64,000 nt of DNA, from positions 62,001-126,000 of the forward strand of contig NZ_CAOJCN010000003.1 of the NCBI RefSeq assembly GCF_948329515.1. Direction: 5' to 3'. The position numbers and the translations under genes were made by a program. The DNA comes from Cohnella rhizoplanae (GTDB lineage Bacteria > Bacillota > Bacilli > Paenibacillales > Paenibacillaceae). This document shows, piece by piece, positions 54,828 through 63,168 of the stretch. Below the pieces are notes generated by a model, which saw nothing but the letters and a program-made list of their open reading frames with translations, had not been told where the DNA came from and did no database searches. Every line of letters begins with the position of its first letter. The stretch's first letter is position 1.

Positions 54828-57679
54828 CTACGGGTGCGCGAAGAAGCGCCGAAAGGTCTGAGAATGACAGCATGCTTACGAGAATCGGATTGGAAGGCAC
54901 TTGGGAATTGCAATTGGACGCGAACAAGGAAGGGCTTCGTCAGCCGCTCGGCGACACGATGACGCTGCCGGGGACGACTTCGTACGCACGGAAGGGCCAA
55001 CGGAACGAGCTAGTCGAGACAGGCACGCTCACGGATGAATATAAATTCGAAGGCTATGCTTGGTTCTCGCGAGAGGTCGACATCCCGGAAGCGTTGGACG
55101 GCGTCGCCTGCACGTTGTATCTCGAGCGGACGCGCGTGACGACCGTTTGGGTCGACGGCCGCGAGATCGGGACGCAGAACAGCCTGTGCACGCCGCATCT
55201 CCATGAGATCGGCGGGCTGACGAGCGGCAAGCATAGGATCACGATCCGGGTCGATAACACCGACTACCCGACGAAGGGCGGACATATGACCTCCCGCGAT
55301 ACCCAGACCAATTGGAACGGCATCACCGGCCGAATCGAACTGCAGTTCTACGGAACGGCGTATCTGCATGATGTGCAAGTGTACCCCGAACCCCGGGACA
55401 AGTCGGTGACCATACGCGCGCAAGTGATCGGGACGCCGGAAGGGTCGCTGAGCGTATCGGCAGCATCCGTTCATGGGGGGAGCGGGGACAGCGCAGAAAC
55501 GGTGTCGTACGCGGTGAGAGCAGGCGAGGTCGTCGCTCGCTATGAGCTGGGGGAAGATGCGAAGCTCTGGAGCGACTCGGAGCCTCATCTGTACCGGCTT
55601 ACGCTTCGTCTCACCGGCGGCGATCAGCGGGTGGATACTTATGAGACCCTGTTCGGCCTGCGCGAATTCAAGGCCGACGGGGACAAATTCGCGATTAACG
55701 GCGCGAAGACATTCCTTCGGGGCAAGCATGACGGGCTGATCTTCCCGCGGACCGGCTTTGCCCCGACGACGGTAGAGGAATGGCTCGACGTGCTCGGCAC
55801 CGCCAAGTCCTACGGCATTAATCACTATCGCTTCCACACGTGCTGCCCGCCGGAAGCCGCCTTCACGGCTGCGGACATGCTCGGGATCTATATGGAGCCG
55901 GAGCTGCCCTTCTGGGGGACGATCACCGAGGAAGGCGACGAGAAGCACGATCAGGCCGAACAGGACTACTTGATCGAAGAGGGCTTCCGCATCCTCCGTG
56001 CGTTCGGCAACCACCCGTCGTTCGTCATGATGTCGCTAGGCAATGAGCTGTGGGGCAGCAAGTCCACGCTGAGCAGGATCCTGAAGGCTTACAAGACGTA
56101 CGATGACCGCCATCTCTATACGCAGGGATCGAACAACTTCCAGTTCGTGCCGGTCATCCTCGAGGAAGAAGATTTCTTCACCGGCGTCCGCTTCTCGCGG
56201 GACCGCCTGTTCCGCGGCTCGTATGCGATGTGCGACGCGCCGCTCGGCCACGTGCAGACGGACAGGCCGGGCACGATGAGAGACTATGACGAACAGATCG
56301 TACCCGCTCGCAAGCCGTATGGTACGGACGGGACAACGACCGACGGCGGCACGATCCAGATCCAATACGGCACCGAGGCTCGGACGGTGAAGGCGGACGC
56401 GGCAGGGGAGGAGCTGATCCCGCATCTGCCGGTCGTCTCCCATGAGATCGGACAATATGCCATGTATCCTCGGTTCGGCGAGATCGAGAAGTATACGGGG
56501 CCGCTTAAGGCGCGCAACTTCGAGACGTTCCGCGACCGCCTCGAGGCGAAGGGCATGGGCCATCTGGCGGACCGCTTCTTCGAGAGCTCGGGTCAGCTCG
56601 CTGTAGCCTGCTATAAAGAAGAGCTGGAGGCAGCCTTCCGTTCGAAGCGCCTGGCAGGCTTCCAACTGCTCGACCTGCAGGACTTCAGCGGCCAGGGGAC
56701 GGCGCTCGTCGGGATCCTGGACGCGTTCATGGATGCCAAGGGGCTGATCTCTCCGGAGGAATGGCGGCGTTACTGTTCGGATGCCGTGCTGCTCGGCCGA
56801 TTCGAGAAGTACAACTACGTCGCAGGCGAGCCGTTCAGCGCCGCAGTGGAACTCGCCTACTTTCGGCCCTCCCCGCTTCGCAGCGTGCAGCTGACATGGT
56901 CGCTTGCGGCAGGGCAGCGCGTCATCGCCGGCGGCCAGCTTGAAGCAGCGGCGGAGGCGGGCATGGCCTACATCGGCGTAGGCGAGATCGCCTTAGACAT
57001 GCCGGACGTGACGGAGATGACAAAAGTCCACCTGACCATGGCGATTGCGGGTACGGACATTGCGAAATCGTACGATCTGTGGATCTATCCCAAGGGCGTG
57101 GACGCCGATGCGGACCTGGCGGGCGTGCATCTGTTCCATTCGTTGTCCGCGGAGGCGCTCGTCCTGCTAGAACGCGGAGCGAACGTGCTGATCATGGCAA
57201 AGACCGACGATCTTTCCCATACGATCGAGGGTACCTATTGCACGGATTTCTGGTGCTACCCGATGTTCCGCTCGATCTCGGAGAGCATGAACAAGCCAGT
57301 GCCAGTAGGCACGCTAGGCTTGTTCATCGATCATGCGCATCCGGCATTACAGCGATTCCCGAGCGAGGCGCACTCGACCTACCCGTGGTGGAGCATCGTG
57401 ATGCGTTCGCGCTCGTTCATCCTGGACGACATGCCGAGGGAGCTGCAACCTATCGTCCAGACGATTGATAACTTCGAGCGCAACCACAAGCTTGGTTTGT
57501 TGTTCGAGTGCCGCGTTCTGAACGGGAGCGTAGTCGTGTGCGCGCTCGATGCCGCCGCCGTAGCAGAGACGCCGGAAGGGCGGCAGTTCTTGCGCAGCCT
57601 TGCCCGGTATGTCCGTTCCGAACAGTGCCAGCCATCCGTTCGGCTGGAAGTATCCCAACTAGGACGGCTGCTGGGTTAA
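54824..57679 (+). CDS. Glycoside hydrolase family 2 (beta-galactosidase-like)
   Basis: 951 residues from ATG 54824, which overlaps the preceding stop; ATG 54872 is a possible later start. The GH2 layout is an N-terminal sugar-binding jelly roll (AWFSREVDIPEALDG; TTVWVDGREIGTQ), an Ig-like domain and a TIM barrel. The acid/base is E408 in SLGNELWG and the probable nucleophile E541 in VVSHEIGQY. A C-terminal part of about 300 residues is of uncertain fold. There is no signal peptide, so it acts on imported oligosaccharides. GH2 covers galactosidases, glucuronidases and mannosidases; the GH42 neighbour points to galactosides but the specificity is not proven. Last gene of the operon. Confidence 0.88.
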   Translation: MTTGARRSAERSENDSMLTRIGLEGTWELQLDANKEGLRQPLGDTMTLPGTTSYARKGQRNELVETGTLTDEYKFEGYAWFSREVDIPEALDGVACTLYLERTRVTTVWVDGREIGTQNSLCTPHLHEIGGLTSGKHRITIRVDNTDYPTKGGHMTSRDTQTNWNGITGRIELQFYGTAYLHDVQVYPEPRDKSVTIRAQVIGTPEGSLSVSAASVHGGSGDSAETVSYAVRAGEVVARYELGEDAKLWSDSEPHLYRLTLRLTGGDQRVDTYETLFGLREFKADGDKFAINGAKTFLRGKHDGLIFPRTGFAPTTVEEWLDVLGTAKSYGINHYRFHTCCPPEAAFTAADMLGIYMEPELPFWGTITEEGDEKHDQAEQDYLIEEGFRILRAFGNHPSFVMMSLGNELWGSKSTLSRILKAYKTYDDRHLYTQGSNNFQFVPVILEEEDFFTGVRFSRDRLFRGSYAMCDAPLGHVQTDRPGTMRDYDEQIVPARKPYGTDGTTTDGGTIQIQYGTEARTVKADAAGEELIPHLPVVSHEIGQYAMYPRFGEIEKYTGPLKARNFETFRDRLEAKGMGHLADRFFESSGQLAVACYKEELEAAFRSKRLAGFQLLDLQDFSGQGTALVGILDAFMDAKGLISPEEWRRYCSDAVLLGRFEKYNYVAGEPFSAAVELAYFRPSPLRSVQLTWSLAAGQRVIAGGQLEAAAEAGMAYIGVGEIALDMPDVTEMTKVHLTMAIAGTDIAKSYDLWIYPKGVDADADLAGVHLFHSLSAEALVLLERGANVLIMAKTDDLSHTIEGTYCTDFWCYPMFRSISESMNKPVPVGTLGLFIDHAHPALQRFPSEAHSTYPWWSIVMRSRSFILDDMPRELQPIVQTIDNFERNHKLGLLFECRVLNGSVVVCALDAAAVAETPEGRQFLRSLARYVRSEQCQPSVRLEVSQLGRLLG

Positions 57680-57715
57680 GCATCTCGCTTGATTCTTCTT
57701 GTTGAATAGGTCATC

Positions 57716-57746
57716 AGCCTGAACCCTTGCTGGTTCAGGCTTTTTT
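57716..57746 (+). terminator. Intrinsic terminator of the galactoside operon
   Basis: AGCCTGAACC (57716-57725) pairs perfectly with GGTTCAGGCT (57732-57741) over a 6-base loop, then T6 to 57746. Confidence 0.93.
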
Positions 57747-57848
57747 CGTCCGACGGCAGGCGACCGGGTTAGGTGAGGAATATTCAATCGAGGTTTTGGG
57801 GAGTTTACTAACGATTTTCACAGTCGTAGCGATCTTATATCCGGTTAT

Positions 57849-58361
57849 TTATTCGCTCTCGTAAACGGAATCGTTCTTTGCGAAAAAGGCGCGAGTATCC
57901 CTGCGTGTCTGCGCAGGCAGCACACGGTCCAACTCCTCCTCCAGCCAGGACAATTTTTTACTCCGCAAGAAATTTTGCATCGCCTCTTCGGCTTGGAGCA
58001 TGACTAAGTTAATGGAGCAGAAGCTCGTGGCGTCCGTACAGTCCGAACAGTCGCGATCGCGATATAAATACCCTTTATCCTTAATGTTCTGACACTGGAA
58101 AATCGGCTTCTTGCCCTCGACGGCCTCGACCACATCCCAGAAGGAAATCTCATCCGGATTCCGAGCCAGTTTAAATCCGCCTTTGACGCCGGGAACCGAC
58201 AAGACGATACCTGCGTTCGCAAGCTTCGTAAATATTTTGGATAAGTAGGTCTCCGGAACGCCTTGGAAAAAAGCAAGTTCCTTGATGCCGATCTTCGTAT
58301 CGTTTGGAATTAAGTAAACCAGACAATGGAGCGCATATTCGACGCCGACGCTGTACTGCAT
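57849..58361 (-). CDS. Rrf2-family transcriptional regulator with unusual cysteine cluster
   Basis: 170 residues from ATG 58361. The winged helix (GVPETYLSKIFTKLANAGIVLSVPGVKGGF) is typical of Rrf2. It has cysteines C90, C105, C108 and C115 (spacing x14, x2, x6) after the dimerisation helix, plus C13. IscR/NsrR-type members use three cysteines near this position to bind an Fe-S cluster, but the four-Cys spacing here differs. It may sense redox or electrophiles by Fe-S cluster or thiols. It is divergent from azoR and probably controls it. Confidence 0.88.
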   Translation of the reverse strand: MQYSVGVEYALHCLVYLIPNDTKIGIKELAFFQGVPETYLSKIFTKLANAGIVLSVPGVKGGFKLARNPDEISFWDVVEAVEGKKPIFQCQNIKDKGYLYRDRDCSDCTDATSFCSINLVMLQAEEAMQNFLRSKKLSWLEEELDRVLPAQTRRDTRAFFAKNDSVYESE

Positions 58362-58454
58362 AATAAAGCCTCCCCTCTTATTAGGGACAAATAATTTATA
58401 AATCTAATGATAACAGAGCCTATTGTCAAATGTAGGGGTCTCCATAAAAAGGAT

Positions 58455-58483
58455 TTGACGTGCGTCATCCACTGAAGTATATT
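58455..58483 (+). promoter_or_regulatory. Probable SigA promoter of azoR
   Basis: TTGACG (58455-58460), a 17-base spacer and TATATT (58478-58483), 65 bp before the azoR start and between it and the divergent Rrf2 gene. Confidence 0.6.
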
Positions 58484-58547
58484 GAGGTCGAAGATTATCG
58501 ACGATTAAAGTTGTCGCCAATATGAAATGTAATGAGGAGTGGAAAAA

Positions 58548-59195
58548 ATGGAAAAGTTACTGGTGATCAATGCGCATGCCACCGTCGATTCCCCTGGCTC
58601 AGTCAGTCTTCAAGTCGGCAAACACTTTTTAGACAGCTACCGCCAGATGAATCCGAACGCACCGATCGAGCAAATCGATCTATATGGCGAAGAAATACCG
58701 GAAGTGAACGGCGTCGTTCTGAGCGCTTGGGGGAAATTCGCTACTGGCGGAGAGTTGACGGACGAGGAGAAACGCGTGACGGGCAGAATGAACGACATTT
58801 TGCAGCAATTCAAGAGCGCGAAAAAATACGTGATTATCATGCCGCTTCACAACTTCAATATTCCCTCGCGGCTTAAAAATTACATGGATAACATTATGAT
58901 CGCCCGCGAAACCTTCAAATATACGGAAAATGGCGGAGTTGGTTTGCTGACCGACGGGCGCAGTCTGCTCGTGATTCAAGGAAGCGGCGGCGTGTATACG
59001 AATAACGACTGGTACACCGATAACGAATTTTCCCACAAATACCTGAAGTCTATGTTTAACTTCCTCGGCATTGAGGATTATGAAATCATCCGAGCTCAAG
59101 GTACGGACTTGCTTGATAAAGCAGAGGTGCTGAATCAAGCAAAAATGGAGGCCCAAAAAGCCGCAGCGCGCTTGTCGAAAGAGGTAACGGTCTGA
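58548..59195 (+). CDS. azoR: FMN-dependent NADH azoreductase
   Basis: 215 residues. ATG 58548 is 8 bases after GAGGAG (58534-58539). A flavodoxin-like fold with LLVINAHATVDSPGSVS at the FMN phosphate loop, MPLHNFNIPSRLKNYMDNI and LLVIQGSGGVY matches the AzoR family. Such enzymes reduce azo compounds and quinones with NADH by two-electron transfer, avoiding semiquinones. It complements the mhqR-mhqO-mhqD operon elsewhere in this window. It precedes an HD-domain gene by 25 bp in the same direction, so the two probably form an operon controlled by the divergent Rrf2 regulator. Confidence 0.93.
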   Translation: MEKLLVINAHATVDSPGSVSLQVGKHFLDSYRQMNPNAPIEQIDLYGEEIPEVNGVVLSAWGKFATGGELTDEEKRVTGRMNDILQQFKSAKKYVIIMPLHNFNIPSRLKNYMDNIMIARETFKYTENGGVGLLTDGRSLLVIQGSGGVYTNNDWYTDNEFSHKYLKSMFNFLGIEDYEIIRAQGTDLLDKAEVLNQAKMEAQKAAARLSKEVTV

Positions 59196-59220
59196 AGCGA
59201 GCATAAGGGGGATGTTTGAG

Positions 59221-59859
59221 GTGACGAATTTAATCGCTGATATCAAGATTCCGGATAGTAAACTAGCCGTCGAAGCTGCTGAATTGGTGCGCGAGCATGC
59301 CGACGACCTTCTGTGGAACCATTCGAACCGGGTATTTCTGTTTGCGGCTATGAACGGTAACTTGAATCAAATGAAATACGATGCTGAATTGCTTTATATC
59401 AGTTCGCTATTCCACGATCTCGGCCTTACTCCCGCATTCCGAAGCCCGGACAAACGCTTTGAGGTCGATGGGGCGAATGCCGCACGCGATTTTCTGAAAA
59501 GCCGCGGCGTCCCGGAACAATCCATTCGGCTCGTATGGGATGCCGTTGCCCTGCATACCACCATCGGAATCGTCGAATATAAGGAAACCGAAGTGGCGCT
59601 TATGAATTTTGGCGTCGGTTATGACGTCGTCGGGAAAAATTTCGAAGACATATCTTCGGCCGCGCGTCAGGAAATCGTCCAGGCCTTTCCTCGCAACGAG
59701 TTCAAACACAAAATCCTGCATGCCTTCTTGGAAGGGTTCAAGCACAAACCGGAAACAACGTACGGAACGATAAACGCCGACATTTGCGAAGCGCTCCTGC
59801 CGGAATATAAGCGTCCCAACTTCTGCAATCATGTCCTTCATTCCCAATGGGATGAGTAA
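59221..59859 (+). CDS. HD-domain protein, cyanamide-hydratase-like
   Basis: 212 residues from GTG 59221, placed 9 bases after AAGGGGG (59205-59211); ATG 59212 directly abuts that site. The metal-dependent HD motif is split as HSNRVFLFAA, LLYISSLFHDLGLTPAF and LHTTIG, corresponding to H..HD..D of the family. This sequence style matches Ddi2/cyanamide hydratase-like HD proteins, which are hydrolases of small nitriles or related molecules. The physiological substrate is unknown. Cotranscription with azoR suggests a role in removing toxic small molecules. Confidence 0.82.
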   Translation: MTNLIADIKIPDSKLAVEAAELVREHADDLLWNHSNRVFLFAAMNGNLNQMKYDAELLYISSLFHDLGLTPAFRSPDKRFEVDGANAARDFLKSRGVPEQSIRLVWDAVALHTTIGIVEYKETEVALMNFGVGYDVVGKNFEDISSAARQEIVQAFPRNEFKHKILHAFLEGFKHKPETTYGTINADICEALLPEYKRPNFCNHVLHSQWDE

Positions 59860-59888
59860 TCGGCTTAGATCGATGAAGTGTTATACAA

Positions 59889-59927
59889 GTAAACGGGACA
59901 GTCCGGCATCCGGGCTGTCCCGTTTAC
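59889..59927. terminator. Bidirectional intrinsic terminator
   Basis: GTAAACGGGACAG pairs perfectly with CTGTCCCGTTTAC, with CCGG/CCGG pairing inside. It lies between the convergent HD and TetR genes and can serve both. Confidence 0.85.
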
Positions 59928-59951
59928 TTTGTTCATCGCTTGGAATCGGCA

Positions 59952-60515
59952 TTAAGAGGCGGAGGCAAGGAAAATGCGGAGCAGGTCTTCGATCATTCGG
60001 CGAAGCTCAGACGCGTCTTTTGCGACCATTTTAAACCCGCGCATGGCGCTTGTTAAAAGATGCGCCAAATTCTCTGGAGCGAGGCCGTGCGGGCTGCCTG
60101 CGGCGTTCGATCGCGACTCAAAAACAGAGGTCAGAACGGCTTCGAGTTTCTTGTAGCACGCATCGAGTGCCTCTTGCGCGAATGCGTAAGAGCTGTCGGT
60201 CATTTCTTTCACTTCCGGCGACCGCAAAGACTCGTCGAATTGGTTTAAGGTCCACACTTCGAAAGCAAATAAAATTTTGTCTTCCGTCGAATTTCTGGCC
60301 GACATTCCTTTCCCGATTTCCTCAATGAGCCGGTCGCCATAATGGAGAATCGTCGCGTTAAAAACTTCCTCCTTGTTCTTGAAATATAAATAGAGACCCG
60401 CACGCGAAATTCCAGCCGCTTCGGCTATTTCATTCATGGAGACTCGCTTGTACCCATACTTGAAAAACACGTCCAAAGCGACAGACAGTAGATGAAGCTT
60501 CTTTTTGTCGTCCAT
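59952..60515 (-). CDS. TetR-family transcriptional regulator
   Basis: 187 residues from ATG 60515 (MDDKKKLHLLSVALDVFFKYGYKRVSM). The DNA-binding helix-turn-helix is IAEAAGISRAGLYLYFKNKEEVF. The C-terminal ligand-binding part is divergent as usual. A TATAAT element on the minus strand (60530-60525) ends nine bases before this ATG and no ribosome site is seen, so the mRNA could be leaderless; a GTG at 60533 would start inside that element. It is divergent from the SDR gene at 60714. A palindrome ACAAACTTTGT (60537-60547) lies just upstream and could be its operator. Confidence 0.85.
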   Translation of the reverse strand: MDDKKKLHLLSVALDVFFKYGYKRVSMNEIAEAAGISRAGLYLYFKNKEEVFNATILHYGDRLIEEIGKGMSARNSTEDKILFAFEVWTLNQFDESLRSPEVKEMTDSSYAFAQEALDACYKKLEAVLTSVFESRSNAAGSPHGLAPENLAHLLTSAMRGFKMVAKDASELRRMIEDLLRIFLASAS

Positions 60516-60536
60516 GAAACGATTATTATACACTTT

Positions 60537-60593
60537 ACAAACTTTGTCCAGTCGTATAATATAGGCACATAGACAAATTACGATAACTGTCTA
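60537..60593. promoter_or_regulatory. Candidate TetR-family operators between tetR and SDR genes
   Basis: ACAAACTTTGT (60537-60547) is a perfect 11-base palindrome. TAGACA (60570-60575) and TGTCTA (60588-60593) form a second dyad. Both lie in the divergent intergenic region, where a TetR repressor usually binds. Confidence 0.45.
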
Positions 60594-60713
60594 AAAGAAT
60601 AAAAAGGGGAGCATGCCTGAATGAATCAACGAGCATAGTATCCGAAATGCGAGGGCCGTTCAATCGGTTTAAAAATACAAGTCGCATTCGCTGCGACACT
60701 AAAGGAGATTCAT

Positions 60714-61730
60714 ATGACAACGAAGATAACGAAACAAACACCTATCGGCTCCGGCTATGGAGCTTCCTCTACGGCTGAAGACGTCATCAAGGGTATCGAC
60801 CTGTCCGGCAAAATCGCCATCGTCACCGGAGGCTATTCCGGACTCGGTCTTGAGACCGTGCGCGTGCTGCGTTCCGCCGGGGCTAAGGTCATCGTCCCGA
60901 CGCGCGATCGCAACAAAGCGGCGGCTGCGCTTGCGGATATCGACGGCATTGTAATTGAAGAAATGGACTTGCTGGACCCTGCCTCGATAGATGCCTTTGC
61001 GGAGAAAATTCTTGCCACCGGCGAGCCGCTGCACATTTTGGTCAACAGCGCGGGCATCATGGCATCGCCCTTGAAACGCGATTCGCGCGGATATGAATCG
61101 CAATTCGCGACGAACCATCTGGGGCATTTCCAGCTTGTCGCGCGTCTATGGCCTGCGCTGCGCCGGGCGAACGGCGCGCGGGTGGTTTCGGTGTCGTCCT
61201 GGGGACATCACTTTTCCCCGATCGTGTTCGATGATCCCCACTTCGATCGACGCGATTATGACCGCTGGGGAGCTTACGGCCAGTCAAAGACGGCTAACAT
61301 TCTCTTCGCGGCAGCGCTCGACCAACGCGGCAAGGATCATGGCGTGCGCGCCTTTTCTCTTCATCCGGGCAGCATCGTGGGCACCGGCCTCGAAAAACAT
61401 CTTTCGAAGGAAGAACTGCAAGCGTCCGGCGTCATCGACGAGAACGGAGAGCCGGTCCTCGACCCGGCAAAAAATCTCAAGACGGTAGGGCAAGGCGCCG
61501 CTACCAGCGTCTGGTGTGCGACGAGCCCGCAGCTTGACGGTATGGGCGGCGTCTATTGCGAGAACTGCGATATCGCCCCACTGGGGAAGGACGCCGAGTC
61601 CGACTTTGAGTTCGACAACAACAACACCTTGACGGACTCCGGCGTCATGCCATATGCAGTCGATCCCAAGGCGGCCGATCGGCTCTGGAGCCTTAGTGAG
61701 CAGCTGGTAGGTTTAACGTTTGCGCTATAA
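60714..61730 (+). CDS. Short-chain dehydrogenase/reductase (retinol-dehydrogenase-like)
   Basis: 338 residues from ATG 60714 with AAAGGAG upstream. Rossmann motif TGGYSGLG, NSAG in the NNAG position, catalytic Ser in VVSVSSWG and Tyr-x3-Lys as YGQSK. It is longer than classical SDRs, with an N-terminal 25-residue extension and a C-terminal tail, as in the RDH/WW-domain-oxidoreductase-like group. The substrate is unknown. It is followed after 28 bp by a small cupin and divergent from a TetR regulator, a common arrangement for stress-induced oxidoreductases. Confidence 0.9.
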   Translation: MTTKITKQTPIGSGYGASSTAEDVIKGIDLSGKIAIVTGGYSGLGLETVRVLRSAGAKVIVPTRDRNKAAAALADIDGIVIEEMDLLDPASIDAFAEKILATGEPLHILVNSAGIMASPLKRDSRGYESQFATNHLGHFQLVARLWPALRRANGARVVSVSSWGHHFSPIVFDDPHFDRRDYDRWGAYGQSKTANILFAAALDQRGKDHGVRAFSLHPGSIVGTGLEKHLSKEELQASGVIDENGEPVLDPAKNLKTVGQGAATSVWCATSPQLDGMGGVYCENCDIAPLGKDAESDFEFDNNNTLTDSGVMPYAVDPKAADRLWSLSEQLVGLTFAL

Positions 61731-61758
61731 AAAACGGATGGCGTGAGGAGAATAAAAG

Positions 61759-62055
61759 ATGGAACGGACGGAACGGGAGGAGGTATTCGAGATTCTTGAA
61801 GGCTCCTTCCGTTTCCAATGCGGAGGACAGGAATTCGAAGCTGCTCCCGGAACGAGCGTCGTGGTTCCGCGCGGCGTACCTCACGCCTGGGCGAATGTCG
61901 GATCCGGGATGGGACGTATCCTTTTTACCTTCGCGCCCGGCGGCATCGACGATTTCTTCCGTGAAATCGGCCGGCATTCCATCGAGGAAATCGGACCGCT
62001 GGCCGAGCAGAACGACACGCTGATTGTTGGACCGCCCTTGCTTTCGCAATTTTGA
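61759..62055 (+). CDS. Small cupin protein, N-terminally shortened
   Basis: 98 residues from ATG 61759 after GAGGAG. It contains the later half of a cupin: EVFEILEGSFRF, GTSVVVPRGVPHAWANVG and a PGGIDDFFREIG tail. The preceding strands that normally carry the first metal motif (H-x-H with an R-E-x-E, as in HIHHREDE) are missing: the protein begins just at the E-R-E-E-V-F position, so two of the usual histidine ligands are absent. It may be a decayed gene or a cupin working without metal. It probably shares a transcript with the SDR gene. Confidence 0.75.
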   Translation: MERTEREEVFEILEGSFRFQCGGQEFEAAPGTSVVVPRGVPHAWANVGSGMGRILFTFAPGGIDDFFREIGRHSIEEIGPLAEQNDTLIVGPPLLSQF

Positions 62056-62112
62056 CGATATTGTAACCAGAATGATGGACTTCCATCTCAAAAGGAATGT
62101 CGTACAGAACGG

Positions 62113-62979
62113 CTATTCGCCGCCGGTCGTCATATACAGGCTCGCGCAATACTGGGACAGGCTGATGCCTGTCTTTTTTTTGAACATTTTGCCGAAGGTG
62201 TGGACGTCCGAGTAGCCGACTTCGGCAGCGATCTGGCTGACGGATAGCTTCGTCTGGATCGCGAGATCCTTGGCGCGCTGTACTCTGAGCCAGGTCAAAT
62301 ACTGCAGCGGCAGCATGCCGAATTCCTGTCGGAACAGGTGGCAGAGGTAATTGCGCGACAGCCCGGACACTTCCTCCAGCTCATCGAGCCGGACATCCTC
62401 GGCGAAGCGGGCGTGAATATAGTTTTTGACATGCAGCAGTATCGTTTTATGCTTCAGCTGCACGGGCGTCATTTCGCTTTGCCTGGACAGCTTGGCCAGC
62501 TCGGCGAGCGTGCGCATCAGCTGCTGCTGGCACTCCATCTGCCGCAATACGCCCGGTTGATGGTAGTGCGAGACGATCTCCTGCAGCAGCTCGTCGATCG
62601 GGTGATCGGCCAGGCCGGCAAAATAATGCCGCTCCCCCAATAAGTCCTTTACCGGAAACGGCGCGCTGCCGAAGTGGAATACGATGGATATGCAAGAATA
62701 CGGCTCTCCGGGTTCAGTGAACACGTGATGCTTTTCATGGGGACGATGGAGAATGAGATCCCCTTTGCGCGTGAGGTATTCCCGATCCTCGACGACGTAA
62801 TGTGCCAGGCCGTGGCTGACGTATTGGATCTGATACTGCTTATGGAAGCCGAGCGGCTTGCGCCAGCCTTCGGGCGCATGAAAAAGATGGGCCAAAGTGA
62901 TATAAGGGGGAATGAAGTAATCCCGCAGCATCGGGATCGTCTCGTCCGGCTCCCAATTCTCCATATCGATTCGTTTCAT
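62113..62979 (-). CDS. AraC-family transcriptional regulator
   Basis: 288 residues from ATG 62979. A cupin-like sensor (YQIQYVSHGLAHYVVEDREYLTRKG; PHEKHHVF) precedes an AraC domain (VSGLSRNYLCHLFRQEFG; FKKKTGISLSQY). It is divergent from a Gfo/Idh/MocA oxidoreductase gene at 63169, which it probably controls in response to a sugar or polyol. A rightward terminator for the SDR-cupin operon lies inside its 3' coding end. Confidence 0.9.
   Translation of the reverse strand: MKRIDMENWEPDETIPMLRDYFIPPYITLAHLFHAPEGWRKPLGFHKQYQIQYVSHGLAHYVVEDREYLTRKGDLILHRPHEKHHVFTEPGEPYSCISIVFHFGSAPFPVKDLLGERHYFAGLADHPIDELLQEIVSHYHQPGVLRQMECQQQLMRTLAELAKLSRQSEMTPVQLKHKTILLHVKNYIHARFAEDVRLDELEEVSGLSRNYLCHLFRQEFGMLPLQYLTWLRVQRAKDLAIQTKLSVSQIAAEVGYSDVHTFGKMFKKKTGISLSQYCASLYMTTGGE
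62156..62181 (+). terminator. Terminator embedded in the convergent AraC coding sequence
   Basis: GACAGGC (62156-62162) pairs with GCCTGTC (62167-62173) over TGAT, then T8 (62174-62181). On the minus strand the same bases encode the conserved KKKTGIS segment of the AraC domain. It would end transcripts of the SDR-cupin operon, about 100 bp past the cupin stop. Confidence 0.8.
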
Positions 62980-63168
62980 GACAGTACCTCGATCAACTCG
63001 TTTTTTCTAGCATAAGACACCGGCCCCAAGCGCACAACCAGCCCGCAAACAAATTGTGCGATTGGCAACCAAATTGCGAGTTTAAGCCAAATACAACGGG
63101 TAAACGGGAGGCTATACTAGAGGCGTGCAAAAGGTACGATCCTAGAATAGAAACGGAGACGATCGGAT

